Source of the DNA: Helicobacter aurati
Lineage (GTDB): Bacteria; Campylobacterota; Campylobacteria; Campylobacterales; Helicobacteraceae
Direction of reading: 5' to 3'
Assembly (NCBI RefSeq): GCF_003364265.1
Contig: NZ_NXLW01000013.1
Span: 1-57,104 of the forward strand
DNA: 57,104 bases
The notes under the pieces were generated by a model. It saw nothing but the letters and a program-made list of their open reading frames with translations, had not been told where the DNA came from and searched no databases. The position numbers and the translations under genes were made by a program. This document shows positions 27,209-36,949 of this stretch, one piece after another (position 1 is the stretch's first letter; each line of letters starts with the position of its first letter).

Positions 27209-28864
27209 ATGCTCATAACCAAACGTTTTATTCGACTTTTATCTTTTCTATTATTTTTTATTATTATCATACGTTTAATCTCGCTTGGACTCTATGCCCT
27301 CATGGATACAACAGAAGCCCGCTATGCAGAAATGTCACGCAAAATTCTTGAAACAAATAACTGGGTAACAATTTACTACGATTATAATGTCCCATTTTGG
27401 GGGAAACCCCCTCTATCTTTTTGGGCTAGTGCCGTTACAATGAAGATATTTGGCATTAATGAGTTCGGAGCGAGACTAGCCCCTTTTCTTGCTTCATTAT
27501 GTATCGGAATCTTATTTTTTACATGGCTATATCCACGTTGCAATTACAAAGATTCTCAAACCAATAATTTTAAAAATATTTATCCGCTTGCTAGCTGTAT
27601 TGTTTTCTTTTCCTCTGGACTAGGATTCATTGCGTCTGGTGCAGTAATGACAGATATGTTTTTATTGCTCTGTGTGATGATGTGTATGGTGGGATTTTGG
27701 CGATGTGTCATTCAAGACTCTTCTCCTCAAGATTCTCGTTTTTCAAAGCAACGTCAAAGCAACGTCAAAGCAACGTTTTGGGGATATGTCTTTTTCATAG
27801 GATTGGGATTAGGTTTGCTTGCAAAAGGACCACTTATAATGATTCTAGTCGGTTTCCCTTTATTTATGTGGATAATAATATATTATTTTTTACAAAAATG
27901 GGAAAAAGCTCATAACACTAGATTCTATGCTCAAGATTCTCAAAATCCCGAATTATTATCTCATACATTTACTCTAACATTTAAAAATTTCCATATCTTA
28001 CGCGGATTATTATTAAGTTGTCTCATAGCCGTCCCGTGGTATATATTGAGCGAAATGGCAACGCCAGGTTTCTTGGAATATTTCATTGTAGGTGAGCATA
28101 TTAATCGTTTTTTAGTAAGTGGTTGGGAAGGCGATAAGTATGGCAATGCCCATGCAACACCGCTTGGTATGATTTGGCTTTTTTGGATATGGGCTTGCTT
28201 ACCTTGGAGTCTCGTCTTTCTCTATATGATGGCTCGCCTGTTTATTCAACGTAAAAGCCAACAAAAACCATTAAAACAATGGAACACCGTACAACAAAAA
28301 ATATCATTTATTGTAAATCTCTTTTTACACAAGAAATACGAATGTATTTATCTGCTTAGTTGGATTCTCTCTCCGCTGATATTTTTTTCTTTTTCTCGGA
28401 ATATCTTAGAAGCTTATGTATTGCCAAGTTTGCCAGCCTTTAGCATCTTTTTAAGTATTCTCATTTTTGGTCTGAATAACAAATTCAGTGTAAAAATTTG
28501 GATTCTACCAGCCACTATAATTGTTTTATTTACACTATTCCTCATCTATCCAAGATTAGATTCTGTCGCAACAAGACATCAAAAGGATCTCATAGAGCTT
28601 TGGGATAAAGAATCCGCATTGCTTTTCGTACAAGACTATCCTTCATACTCGGCACAATTCTACTCACAAGGAAAATTCAGATTCTACAAAAACAGAAAAG
28701 AATTAGCAACAGCGTTACAAAAAAACCACGAGCAAAATACTCATAAGACAATCATCATGCCAAATTCTTTTTACAAAGACAATAGTGATTTATTTCTGCA
28801 TTACAGAATCACACAATATAGAAACTTAACCATAGCCAAAAATTTCATTAAAGGAACAAAATGA
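27209..28864 (+). CDS. ArnT/GT39-like membrane glycosyltransferase
   Basis: A 551-residue GT-C enzyme similar to ArnT-type aminoarabinose or mannosyl transferases that act on lipid carriers or lipid A in the periplasm. DTTEARYAEMSRKILETNNW after the first helix is the typical acidic motif, followed by PFWGKPPLSFWASA and EFGARLAPFL. About eleven membrane helices follow, then a soluble C-terminal domain. AGGGG supports ATG 27209 over the TTG at 27179. An 11-bp unit repeated three times sits at 27744-27776 in a loop; other copy numbers would break the frame. Its last four bases overlap the next gene. Confidence 0.85.
   Translation: MLITKRFIRLLSFLLFFIIIIRLISLGLYALMDTTEARYAEMSRKILETNNWVTIYYDYNVPFWGKPPLSFWASAVTMKIFGINEFGARLAPFLASLCIGILFFTWLYPRCNYKDSQTNNFKNIYPLASCIVFFSSGLGFIASGAVMTDMFLLLCVMMCMVGFWRCVIQDSSPQDSRFSKQRQSNVKATFWGYVFFIGLGLGLLAKGPLIMILVGFPLFMWIIIYYFLQKWEKAHNTRFYAQDSQNPELLSHTFTLTFKNFHILRGLLLSCLIAVPWYILSEMATPGFLEYFIVGEHINRFLVSGWEGDKYGNAHATPLGMIWLFWIWACLPWSLVFLYMMARLFIQRKSQQKPLKQWNTVQQKISFIVNLFLHKKYECIYLLSWILSPLIFFSFSRNILEAYVLPSLPAFSIFLSILIFGLNNKFSVKIWILPATIIVLFTLFLIYPRLDSVATRHQKDLIELWDKESALLFVQDYPSYSAQFYSQGKFRFYKNRKELATALQKNHEQNTHKTIIMPNSFYKDNSDLFLHYRITQYRNLTIAKNFIKGTK
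27744..27776 (+). repeat. 11-bp tandem repeat, three copies, inside the ArnT-like gene
   Basis: Three exact copies of CAAAGCAACGT in a row. Because 11 is not a multiple of 3, three copies (33 bases) keep the frame and two or four would shift it. Three copies encode KQRQSNVKAT in the soluble loop before GYVFFIGLG. A single copy would read into a TAG soon after. Confidence 0.9.
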
Positions 28865-29631
28865 AAGCAATTATTTTAGCAGCCGGATTCGGCTCTCGCC
28901 TTATGCCACTCACAAAAGACAAGCCTAAATGTATGGTGGAATATCAAGGTAAAAAACTCATTGACTATCAAATTGAAGCATTATATCAAGCCAATATCAA
29001 AGATATTGCTATCGTTGGCGGCTATAAATTTGCTATTTTGCAACATTATTTACAACAAAAGTATGATTTGCTGCAGACATTCTACCAAAACCCTCAATTT
29101 GATTCTACAAATATGGTCGCAACATTATTTTGCGCAAAACAATGGCTCTTTGAATGCGCACAACAGCAACATGACGTTATAGTGTCATATAGCGATATTG
29201 TTTATTTCAGCGATACAGTTAATAAACTAGTAGCCGCAGATAAAGAACTCTGTGTTGTCATTGATAAAGATTGGCATAAACTCTGGTCTAAACGTTTTGA
29301 TAATCCCCTAAGTGACGCGGAAACATTAAAATTGCAAGATGATAAAATCATTGAAATAGGAAAAAAGCCGCAACACTCCACTGAAATAGAGGGGCAATAT
29401 ATTGGGCTATTCAAAATCTCTTGGAACTTCTTAAAGAATATGGTAGATTACTATGAAAATCTGGATAAACAAAGAATCTATGATGGAAAAGATTATGCAA
29501 ATATGTATATGACAAGTTTTTTACAACTTTTAATTGACACTTTTCATAATGTCTATGGAGTCAATATTTATGGCAACTGGTGCGAAATAGATAGCTGTAA
29601 TGATTTAAATATCAACATAAAATCTGATTAA
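28861..29631 (+). CDS. Sugar-phosphate/phosphocholine-type nucleotidyltransferase
   Basis: A 256-residue nucleotidyltransferase with the signature AAGFGSRLMPLTKDKPKCM and a Rossmann-like core (IAIVGGYKF; VSYSDIVYF; NWCEIDS). Closest in appearance to LicC-type CTP:phosphocholine or related cytidylyl/thymidylyltransferases, which activate head groups for surface glycans. It overlaps the end of the ArnT-like gene by 4 bases (ATGA), so they are probably translated together and act in the same surface-glycan pathway. No phosphocholine kinase or transferase adjoins it. Confidence 0.7.
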   Translation: MKAIILAAGFGSRLMPLTKDKPKCMVEYQGKKLIDYQIEALYQANIKDIAIVGGYKFAILQHYLQQKYDLLQTFYQNPQFDSTNMVATLFCAKQWLFECAQQQHDVIVSYSDIVYFSDTVNKLVAADKELCVVIDKDWHKLWSKRFDNPLSDAETLKLQDDKIIEIGKKPQHSTEIEGQYIGLFKISWNFLKNMVDYYENLDKQRIYDGKDYANMYMTSFLQLLIDTFHNVYGVNIYGNWCEIDSCNDLNINIKSD

Positions 29632-29697
29632 ATCAAAAGAATCTCTCTTCAATATCATGAAGTACTTATCAATGATAAAAGATATTATGGACATTTT

Positions 29698-30519
29698 ATG
29701 ACACAAAGTTTTCTTGCAGCAATTATCGAAAATACCTTTTTACAATACAGCGTTATTGCTATTGTGCTTATTAGCGTTATTGCTGGAATTATTGGGTCCC
29801 TATTGGTATCAAATAATATTGTTTTTATTGGTGGTGGCGTAGCGCATTGTGCATATGGTGGTATAGGCATAGCTATTTTTTGCGGTTTTTCCGTATTGTT
29901 AGGCGCAAGCCTTAGCGCGCTTTTTGTTGCTTTTTGTTTAGCAATTGTTAAAAAACATTATCATCACTATATCGACGTATTTAACTCGGTATTATGGGCT
30001 TTTGGAATGTCTCTTGGTGTGCTTTTCCTCAATTTATCCCCACAAGTAAATGCTGATGTAGAATCTTATTTATTTGGTTCAATTATTAGCATAGATAAAG
30101 AATTGTTGTGGCTTATTTTTTATTATGATTGTTTGTTATTTGGTTTTGTTTGTCTGTATTACAAAGAAATATTGAGTATTAGTTATGACTATGAATTTTG
30201 TTTCCTTAAAAATATTAAAGTCCAATTGCTTACTAATATCATCTTTATATTTATTGCTATTGGCATTGTATTAAGCATGCAAATTTCTGGGCTTATTCTC
30301 GTACTAGCCATACTCTCAATTCCAGCCTATATCGCCAATCTTTTCATACGTACTTTAAGGGCGCAAATGCTAGTAGCAGGTGTGCTTGCTTTCTTTTTTA
30401 TGTTGCTAGGATTATGGGCTGCATATCACTACAATATTTCACCCGGGGCTAGTATTACGCTTATAGCAGTATTTAGTATGATTCTATCTTTAACTCTCTA
30501 TAAAATCACTTCACATTAA
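29698..30519 (+). CDS. znuB: Zinc/manganese-type ABC transporter permease (ZnuB-like)
   Basis: A 273-residue permease with about eight membrane helices of the ABC-3 family. Visible features are FIGGGVAHCAYGGIGI, the SPQVNADVESYLFGSI loop and a C-terminal SPGASITLIAVF. It is 66 bases after the nucleotidyltransferase gene and is followed by a small membrane protein and the ATPase. It probably works with the binding protein at 25344. Confidence 0.85.
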   Translation: MTQSFLAAIIENTFLQYSVIAIVLISVIAGIIGSLLVSNNIVFIGGGVAHCAYGGIGIAIFCGFSVLLGASLSALFVAFCLAIVKKHYHHYIDVFNSVLWAFGMSLGVLFLNLSPQVNADVESYLFGSIISIDKELLWLIFYYDCLLFGFVCLYYKEILSISYDYEFCFLKNIKVQLLTNIIFIFIAIGIVLSMQISGLILVLAILSIPAYIANLFIRTLRAQMLVAGVLAFFFMLLGLWAAYHYNISPGASITLIAVFSMILSLTLYKITSH

Positions 30520-30528
30520 AGGAATAAT

Positions 30529-30780
30529 ATGCTTACAAATGATTACAAAACAGAAGATATACTCTACTGCAAAAGTGAATTAGAATCACAAAAAAAAATT
30601 GTAAGAAATGCTTTCAAAGTTTCAATTATTTTGGGCTTTATTTGCGTATTTTTTGTTGTGCTAAATCTTAGCATTCTCTTTACCGTAGCAGGTGGCGTTG
30701 CAGGCACTAATAGAAAAGTTAATGAATTAGAGCAACAAATAAAAATTCTTAAAGAAACAATAATCCACAAAGAATCATGA
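30529..30780 (+). CDS. Small membrane protein within the metal-transporter gene set
   Basis: An 83-residue protein with a polar N-terminus, one membrane helix (about 30-50), a short loop GGVAGTNRK and a C-terminal coiled coil (VNELEQQIKILKETI). It lies between the ZnuB-like and ZnuC-like genes, 9 and 37 bases away, with AAAGGA upstream. Its constant position suggests a role with the transporter, but nothing in the sequence shows one. Confidence 0.7.
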   Translation: MLTNDYKTEDILYCKSELESQKKIVRNAFKVSIILGFICVFFVVLNLSILFTVAGGVAGTNRKVNELEQQIKILKETIIHKES

Positions 30781-30817
30781 TATTTACCGCTAATTCTTCC
30801 TAATACAAGGCTAAGTT

Positions 30818-31606
30818 ATGGGCAATAGGCAGGCAAACATTGACAAAAATATGATTATCCAAGGGAAAAATATTTCATTTAGTTACAATAAAGAAAAAAT
30901 TTTTGAAAATATTAACTTTAGCATTTTTGATAAAGAGTTTCTGGGAATCATAGGACCAAACGGCGGTGGAAAAACAACTTTTATCAAACTGCTATTAGGG
31001 TTAATCAAAGATTACACAGGCTCTCTTTCTTATCCTAACCCTGATTTGTTCTGCTTTCCTAAAGATATAGGTTATGTGCCACAAAATACGCAAATCAATC
31101 TGCAATTTCCTATTACAGCAATAGAAGTTGTAGAAATGGGTATTTTAGAAAATCGATTATTTGGATTCCGATTAAAAAAACAACAGAGAATAGCAGCACT
31201 AGAAATCTTAGATAAATTAGGAATATATGAACTTGCATACAAAAAAATTGGCGAACTAAGTGGAGGGCAGATTCAAAGGGTTCTTATAGCAAGAGCAATA
31301 AATGGCAATCCAAAATTACTAATTTTAGATGAACCAACTTCAAACATCGATACTCAAACACAAACTGAAATCTATAAACTATTAAAGGCAATTAACAAAA
31401 TTCATACTATAATTACAATTAGTCATGATATTCCTATCACCTTAGAGTATGCGACAAGAATCTTGCACATCAACCGTGCTGTGTATAGTCACGATATTCC
31501 ACCTATTACTCTAAATAAAGATGGGCATATTTGTGAGATAGATATTTTTCAAGATTTTATAAGCAATTCCTATAAATTTAAGAATGATACAAAATTACAC
31601 ACATAA
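30818..31606 (+). CDS. znuC: Zinc/manganese-type ABC transporter ATPase (ZnuC-like)
   Basis: ATP-binding subunit of 262 residues with Walker A GPNGGGKTT, Q-loop YVPQNTQIN, signature LSGGQIQRV, Walker B LLILDEPTSNID and switch His in TISHD. These features match the ATPases of ABC-3 metal importers. AAGG precedes ATG 30818. Follows the permease and small membrane protein on the same strand; mqo starts 29 bases downstream. Confidence 0.88.
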   Translation: MGNRQANIDKNMIIQGKNISFSYNKEKIFENINFSIFDKEFLGIIGPNGGGKTTFIKLLLGLIKDYTGSLSYPNPDLFCFPKDIGYVPQNTQINLQFPITAIEVVEMGILENRLFGFRLKKQQRIAALEILDKLGIYELAYKKIGELSGGQIQRVLIARAINGNPKLLILDEPTSNIDTQTQTEIYKLLKAINKIHTIITISHDIPITLEYATRILHINRAVYSHDIPPITLNKDGHICEIDIFQDFISNSYKFKNDTKLHT

Positions 31607-31635
31607 TGATATGTTTATGTTGAGGAGATACTGTA

Positions 31636-32982
31636 ATGAATGAATTTGATGTAGTTATTATAGGCGGTGGTGTTAGCGGTTGCTCTACTTTCTATACATT
31701 AAGCGAATATAGTAATATTAAAAAAATAGCGATTGTAGAAAAAGAGTCTCAACTCGCCCAAATCAGCTCAAGTCATAAAGCAAATTCTCAAACCATACAC
31801 GATGGTTCAATTGAAACAAATTACAGCGCAGAGAAAGCAAGCAAAGTGCGGATTGCAGCAAACAAAGTGCGAAATTTTATGCTAAAAGAAAACTTACAAA
31901 ATAAAATGATTTTCAACATGCAAAAAATTGCCATAGGTGTAGGTGATATCGAATGCGACTTCATGACCAAAAGACACGAAGTTTTTAAAGATATTTTCCC
32001 CGGACTGCAGTTCTATACTAAAGAGCAAATTAAAGTCATGGAACCGAAAGTTATTGAAGGGAAAAATGGACTAGATAGACCAGAAAATGTTGTTGCTTCA
32101 GGATTTGATTCTGACTGGTGTGCCGTTAATTACGAATCATTAAGTGAATATTTCGTGCAAAAAGCAAAGCAAAAAAAACCACAAAATGAGATATTTTTAA
32201 ATTTTCACGTTGAAAGAATTAATGTAAAAAATACCGGTTATTCCATTCTCGGCAAAGACGGAAAGGAAATCTATGCGAAGTTTGTGTTAGTAGATGCAGG
32301 ATCGTATTCTCTCCCTCTCGCACAAAAGGCTGGATATGGGCTTGACTTAGGTTGTCTCCCTGTGGGTGGTGAATTTTACTTCACTCCTAAGCTACTCAAT
32401 GGTAAAGTCTATGGGGTACAGAATCCAAAACTTCCTTTTGCGGCATTACATGGCGACCCCGATGTCTTTGTAGAAGGTAAAACTCGTCTTGGACCAACAG
32501 CATTGGCTACTCTACGACTAGAGAATAGTAAACATTTCTTTGATGTATTGAGTCCAGACTTACTCAAGCTAGATCTACATTTAGATGTTTTTAAAGCAAC
32601 ATATAACTTAATTAGTGACGCTGAAATTCGCAATTATATTCTACGCAATATTGCTTTTCACTTGCCTTTCTTCGGGAAAAGATTGTTTATACAAGATGCC
32701 CAAAAAATCATTCCTTCATTGAAACTAGAAGACATTACCTTTGCTCAAGGTTATGGGGAAGTACGTCCGCAAGTACTTGATAGAACAACCAAAAGGCTTG
32801 AATTGGGTGAAAAGAAAATACGTACAGGCAAAGGACTAACATTCAATATGACACCATCTCCTGGTGCTACGTCATGCCTACATAATGCACTCATTGATTC
32901 TGAAGAAATCGTAGAATATTTGAATGCCACTTTAGAGAAAGAAAGATTCTTACAAGAACTTTCACCGGATGAATTACGATAG
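31636..32982 (+). CDS. mqo: Malate:quinone oxidoreductase (Helicobacter type)
   Basis: Membrane-associated FAD enzyme that oxidises malate to oxaloacetate and passes electrons to quinone, replacing malate dehydrogenase. The 448 residues begin with the FAD motif [20 protein letters not shown], then [34 protein letters not shown] and the C-terminal [16 protein letters not shown]. The arrangement is close to H. pylori HP0086 as I remember it, along the whole length. GAGGAG precedes ATG 31636. A hairpin at 33005-33034 follows the stop. Confidence 0.95.
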   Translation: MNEFDVVIIGGGVSGCSTFYTLSEYSNIKKIAIVEKESQLAQISSSHKANSQTIHDGSIETNYSAEKASKVRIAANKVRNFMLKENLQNKMIFNMQKIAIGVGDIECDFMTKRHEVFKDIFPGLQFYTKEQIKVMEPKVIEGKNGLDRPENVVASGFDSDWCAVNYESLSEYFVQKAKQKKPQNEIFLNFHVERINVKNTGYSILGKDGKEIYAKFVLVDAGSYSLPLAQKAGYGLDLGCLPVGGEFYFTPKLLNGKVYGVQNPKLPFAALHGDPDVFVEGKTRLGPTALATLRLENSKHFFDVLSPDLLKLDLHLDVFKATYNLISDAEIRNYILRNIAFHLPFFGKRLFIQDAQKIIPSLKLEDITFAQGYGEVRPQVLDRTTKRLELGEKKIRTGKGLTFNMTPSPGATSCLHNALIDSEEIVEYLNATLEKERFLQELSPDELR

Positions 32983-33004
32983 TGCTACCACAATTTTGCA
33001 TGGC

Positions 33005-33034
33005 ATCTACAGCAAAAATATTTCTGTTGTAGAT
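33005..33034 (+). terminator. Hairpin after mqo, possible terminator
   Basis: ATCTACA (33005-33011) pairs with TGTAGAT (33028-33034) across a 16-base loop. The following bases are AT-rich but have no strong T-run, so termination efficiency is uncertain. The rest of the 332-base gap (32983-33314) holds no recognisable gene, only AT-rich sequence with short hairpins (AATAAC/GTTATT; GATTCT/AGAATC). Confidence 0.4.
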
Positions 33035-33270
33035 AATTTAAGTTTATTTAATAACTTGTTATTATCACAATAACTATAATGGATTCTATTAAGAATCACA
33101 AAAGCCCATTGCCCGCATACCAAAGCGATTTGTAACTAGCTACTTCAGTCATTCATTGTTTAATATCATAACTTGCAGAAATACCCAATCGATTTCAATG
33201 AATTTTCAATCGCATTGTATCATTGAAACTACACAAAAACATTGATTCTTACAAACAGTGAAAATTACAA

Positions 33271-33276
33271 TATAAT
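33271..33276 (+). promoter_or_regulatory. Candidate -10 (TATAAT) for the GT25 gene
   Basis: TATAAT within CAATATAATTTG, 39 bases before the ATG at 33315, with AT-rich DNA upstream. No -35 is evident, as is usual for Helicobacter. Confidence 0.5.
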
Positions 33277-33314
33277 TTGTAGAACGATACATTTGAATTT
33301 CACGAAGGAAAATT

Positions 33315-34088
33315 ATGCAATTTTTTATCATCAATCTTGAGAAATCCTTAGATAGACGTGAAAAAATGCAAACAAATATTGCAATGTGGCAAGAACAAAA
33401 TCCCGATTACAAAGATAAAATCACCTTTCATTTCTTTAAGGCAAAAACACCCCAAGATGTAAGAGAATCTGGATTCATGCAACGTTACAACCGTTTTCTT
33501 GCATGGGTATGGAAAGCACGCGATGTAAGAGAAAATGAGCTCGCATGCTTTTTTTCGCATTTTACGCTATGGGAAAAATGCGTAGAACTTAATACTGCCC
33601 TGTTTATTATAGAAGACGATGTGGATTTCACTGCATATCTAGGAAGTGGAGCAGAAGATATAGCACAATGCCCTTATGAATATGTACGTTTTTGTTGGAG
33701 TACGTTTCGCAGAATGCTTTTAGTAAACGATAAATTTGCTTTTGGTCACCCGCTTATACTTGGCATGATGGGATATTATATTACTCCAAATGCTGCAAAA
33801 AAGCTTATCAAAAATGCGGAGAAAATTTATCTAGCAGTTGATTATTATTTATCGCATTCTTTTATACACGGCGTTATAGAAATGGTCTATATACGTCCAC
33901 TTGTTACTCTTAATGAATTAGATAAAATATCAACTATCGGGAAACCAGAACACCAAATACAAAACAAGGCAGATAAAACCCGTTATAAAAAATTTGTGAT
34001 AGTACGTGAATTACATAGAATCTATCGACAAGTGCGAACGATCTGTTTTGCTGTAAAACATATTTTTACAATCAAAACCCATTGGTAA
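33315..34088 (+). CDS. Glycosyltransferase family 25 (LPS/LOS biosynthesis)
   Basis: A 257-residue GT25-type transferase, the family of galactosyltransferases that extend lipo-oligosaccharide cores. It starts with IINLEKSLDRREKM, shows the metal-binding IIEDDVDF and ELACFFSHFTLWEKC, and ends with a basic helix. AAGGA precedes ATG 33315. It stands alone, downstream of mqo and upstream of the leftward dnaK operon, so regulation is likely independent. Confidence 0.88.
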   Translation: MQFFIINLEKSLDRREKMQTNIAMWQEQNPDYKDKITFHFFKAKTPQDVRESGFMQRYNRFLAWVWKARDVRENELACFFSHFTLWEKCVELNTALFIIEDDVDFTAYLGSGAEDIAQCPYEYVRFCWSTFRRMLLVNDKFAFGHPLILGMMGYYITPNAAKKLIKNAEKIYLAVDYYLSHSFIHGVIEMVYIRPLVTLNELDKISTIGKPEHQIQNKADKTRYKKFVIVRELHRIYRQVRTICFAVKHIFTIKTHW

Positions 34089-34131
34089 CTTAATCATAAA
34101 TCATATTTGCGAGTCAGAAGATTAGAATCTC

Positions 34132-34342
34132 TTATAGTATGCTAATCGTTTGGTGCTCTAATAGCTCACGCATAAAGCCATTATCCTTTAGAATTGCAGC
34201 ATGATTCAAGACTTTCATACATAATTCAATAACCTTTATACCGACAATCAAAAGTTGCTAGTTCATAGGTTTTTATGGGTTTATACAAATTAAAACCAAA
34301 TTCTTTTCTGTATTTTTCTTCAGACAATCGGTTAATGCCCCT
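34132..34342 (-). pseudogene. Possible decayed gene fragment, two frames
   Basis: In the 348-base gap between the GT25 gene and dnaK, the minus strand holds two adjacent coding-like stretches in different frames: one of about 38 codons beginning RGINRLSEEKYRKEFGF and ending at TGA, and one of about 41 codons ending VLNHAAILKDNGF...TISIL at TAA 34132-34134. Together they look like the frameshifted C-terminal end of a protein; a radical-SAM HemW-type tail (Arg-Gly...FG) is a guess only. No start or ribosome site is seen. It may be chance in AT-rich DNA. Confidence 0.3.
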
Positions 34343-34416
34343 CTAACATCTTTGAATCATCTCGCAAGGTAATCTTGGAGCAAGACCATGAAGAAATTTG
34401 TATGCCCCTAAGAATC

Positions 34417-34431
34417 TTTGAGAAACTCAAA
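34417..34431 (-). terminator. Small hairpin just after dnaK
   Basis: TTTGAG and CTCAAA flank a three-base loop, 6 bases beyond the dnaK stop. On the minus strand it is followed by only a short T-rich stretch, so it is a weak terminator candidate. Confidence 0.35.
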
Positions 34432-34436
34432 TGAAA

Positions 34437-36326
34437 TCACACAACTTCCGCATCAATTACATCATCATCTTTTTTCTTGGCACTGCTAGTATTTGATTGT
34501 GTATTTCCTGTGGCACTCTGTGCGCTAGCAAGCTTAGCGAAAGATTCATTAACTTGCTTAATCTTAGAAACTATTTCTTCTTTTGACGCATCAACATTCT
34601 TAAGAGTTTCTTTTAAGGATTCTTTAGTTTGCTCTACTTCAGAAAGGATACTTTCATCAACTTTACCCTTATTTTCGTCTTTGCGCATTTCCTCTAAACT
34701 TTTCTCTACTTGATAGATAAGATTGTCGGCTTGATTACGCGATTCAATAGCTTGTTTGCGTTTGGAATCTTCTTCTTTATGGAGCTCTGCATCCTTGACC
34801 ATTTTCTGTATTTCTTCTTCAGACAATCCGCTTGAACCTGTAATTTTAATTTCTTGGCTTTTACCTGTGTTTTTATCCTTAGCTGACACTGTAAGAATAC
34901 CGTTAGCATCTATATCAAGCGTTACTTCAATTTGAGGCACGCCTCTAGGAGCAGGCGGAATCCCTTGCAAGTCAAAATTACCGAGCTTTTTATTATCCCT
35001 CGCTAATTCTCTTTCACCTTGAAAAATCTGAATAGAAACTGCAGGTTGATTATCTTCAGCGGTAGAAAATGTTTGTGATTTTTTTACGGGAATTGTCGTA
35101 CCCTTTTCAATAATTTTTGACATCACACCGCCCAATGTCTCAATTCCAAGACTTAACGGCGTTACATCAAGCAACAATACATCTTTCACATCGCCTTTTA
35201 AAACACCACCTTGTATCGCTGCACCAACAGCCACAACCTCATCTGGATTCACAGACTTATTCAAATCTTTACCGATAAATTCTCTAACTCTTTGTTGCAC
35301 TTTAGGGATTCGAGTAGAGCCGCCAACCATAACAACTTCACTAATATCACTTTTGTTTAAGCCTGCATCTTTAATCACTCCATCAATCTTTTTAATTGTA
35401 TCTTCGATAAGATGATTAATGAGTGTTTCAAACTTTGCCCGTGTAAGTTTTTTAACTAAATGCTTTGGTCCACTTGCATCAGCCGTAATAAAAGGAAGGT
35501 TGATTTCTGTTTCAGTAGCAGAACTTAACTCTTTTTTAGCATTCTCTGCTGCATCTTTTAATCTTTGCAATGCCATAACATCATTTTTTAAGTCAATCCC
35601 TTCATCATTTTTAAATTCTTCGGCAACCCAATCAATAATTTTATTATCAAAATCATCACCACCTAAAAAAGCATCACCACCAGTAGCCAACACTTCTACA
35701 ACACCATCTCCAGTTTCAAGTACTGTCACATCAAATGTTCCGCCACCTAAGTCATACACCATAATTTTCTCTGCATCTTTCTTATCGAGTCCATAAGCAA
35801 GTGCTGCCGAAGTAGGTTCATTAATAATTCTTAAAACATTCAATCCAGCAATTGCGCCAGCCTCTTTAGTAGCCTTTCTTTGTGCATCATTGAAATAAGC
35901 CGGCACAGTGATAACAGCCTCTGTTACTGCCTCACCAAGATAACCCTCTGCGTCTTCTTTGAGCTTCATAAGAATCTTGGCTGAAATCTCCTGCGGAGTA
36001 TAAATTTTGTCGGCAATCTCAACCGCACACGCTCCGTTTCTATCAATGATTTTGTAGGGCAATCTCCTCTCGGCTTCCTTCGCCTTATCTTCCTCAAACA
36101 TCAATCCCATAATTCGTTTAATAGAATAAATAGTCTTTTGTGGATTTGTAATCGCTTGTCTTTTTGCAGGTTCGCCAACGAGAATCTCGCCTTTATCTGT
36201 GAAAGCAACAATCGAAGGGGTAGTATTCTTTCCTTCTTTGTTTGCAATGATTCTGCCTTCATTACCTTCATAAACCGCCATCGCCGAATTTGTTGTTCCT
36301 AAATCAATTCCTACAACTTTACTCAT
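34437..36326 (-). CDS. dnaK: Chaperone DnaK (Hsp70)
   Basis: Hsp70 chaperone of 629 residues. ATPase signatures are [26 protein letters not shown] and [14 protein letters not shown]; the substrate domain starts after [13 protein letters not shown]; the C-terminus ends in the conserved [10 protein letters not shown]-type tail. AAAGGA precedes ATG 36326. It is the last gene of hrcA-grpE-dnaK. Regulation is likely through HrcA at the CIRCE element upstream of hrcA. Confidence 0.98.
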   Translation of the reverse strand: MSKVVGIDLGTTNSAMAVYEGNEGRIIANKEGKNTTPSIVAFTDKGEILVGEPAKRQAITNPQKTIYSIKRIMGLMFEEDKAKEAERRLPYKIIDRNGACAVEIADKIYTPQEISAKILMKLKEDAEGYLGEAVTEAVITVPAYFNDAQRKATKEAGAIAGLNVLRIINEPTSAALAYGLDKKDAEKIMVYDLGGGTFDVTVLETGDGVVEVLATGGDAFLGGDDFDNKIIDWVAEEFKNDEGIDLKNDVMALQRLKDAAENAKKELSSATETEINLPFITADASGPKHLVKKLTRAKFETLINHLIEDTIKKIDGVIKDAGLNKSDISEVVMVGGSTRIPKVQQRVREFIGKDLNKSVNPDEVVAVGAAIQGGVLKGDVKDVLLLDVTPLSLGIETLGGVMSKIIEKGTTIPVKKSQTFSTAEDNQPAVSIQIFQGERELARDNKKLGNFDLQGIPPAPRGVPQIEVTLDIDANGILTVSAKDKNTGKSQEIKITGSSGLSEEEIQKMVKDAELHKEEDSKRKQAIESRNQADNLIYQVEKSLEEMRKDENKGKVDESILSEVEQTKESLKETLKNVDASKEEIVSKIKQVNESFAKLASAQSATGNTQSNTSSAKKKDDDVIDAEVV

Positions 36327-36349
36327 ACTTCAATATCCTTTTAATAAAA

Positions 36350-36871
36350 TTAGTTTTTTACAATACTCACCATCGCTGCTCGCAATGTTCGTTCTTTATA
36401 AATGTAACCTTTTTGTAATACTTGTGCAATTTGTCCGTTGTCTTTCTCTGGATCCTGTACTTGCATAATTGCATCATGCAACTCAGGATTAAATTCACTA
36501 TCTGCCTCTATCACCTCCACACCATATTTACTAAAAACCTTATGAAGATTATCAATTGTGAGTTTTAATCCTTCTGCAATTTTTTCTCCATTTTCTATGC
36601 TTTGTGCAGATTCTAAAGCCTTTTCAAGCGTATCTGCAACAGGTAACATATCCTTGAGTATATTTTGATTCGCATACTCTAGGGCTTGAGATTTATCCTT
36701 TTCAAGCCGCTTTTTTACGTTTTCAAAATCTGCGTATGCACGTAAATATTGATCTTCTAATTCTTGTATCTTTTGTCGCAACAAAACATCCTCATTTTGA
36801 AGTTCGTCTGTCGAAGACTCTTCTTGTGGTTTTTGTTGAGAATCCTCTTGTTGTATATCTTCTTGTTGCAT
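36350..36871 (-). CDS. grpE: GrpE, nucleotide exchange factor
   Basis: Nucleotide exchange factor for DnaK, 173 residues. A Glu/Gln-rich N-terminal tail precedes a long dimer helix with YLRAYADFENVKKRLEKD and a C-terminal beta part with NPELHDAIMQV and LQKGYIYKERTLRAAMVSIVKN. AAGGAG precedes ATG 36871. It lies 23 bases before dnaK. Confidence 0.97.
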   Translation of the reverse strand: MQQEDIQQEDSQQKPQEESSTDELQNEDVLLRQKIQELEDQYLRAYADFENVKKRLEKDKSQALEYANQNILKDMLPVADTLEKALESAQSIENGEKIAEGLKLTIDNLHKVFSKYGVEVIEADSEFNPELHDAIMQVQDPEKDNGQIAQVLQKGYIYKERTLRAAMVSIVKN

Positions 36872-36949
36872 GTTGCTCCTTAAATATTAAGCATTAGATT
36901 CTTTACATCCAAAGAATCTTTATAAAAAATCCATAAATCTACCATAAAG

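Noticed and set aside
27744-27776. CRISPR-like array
   Set aside because: The units are 11 bases and directly tandem, with no spacers.
35419-35796. A 125-codon plus-strand frame inside dnaK
   Set aside because: Antisense to the conserved ATPase domain of dnaK; Ser-rich composition is typical of the complementary strand.
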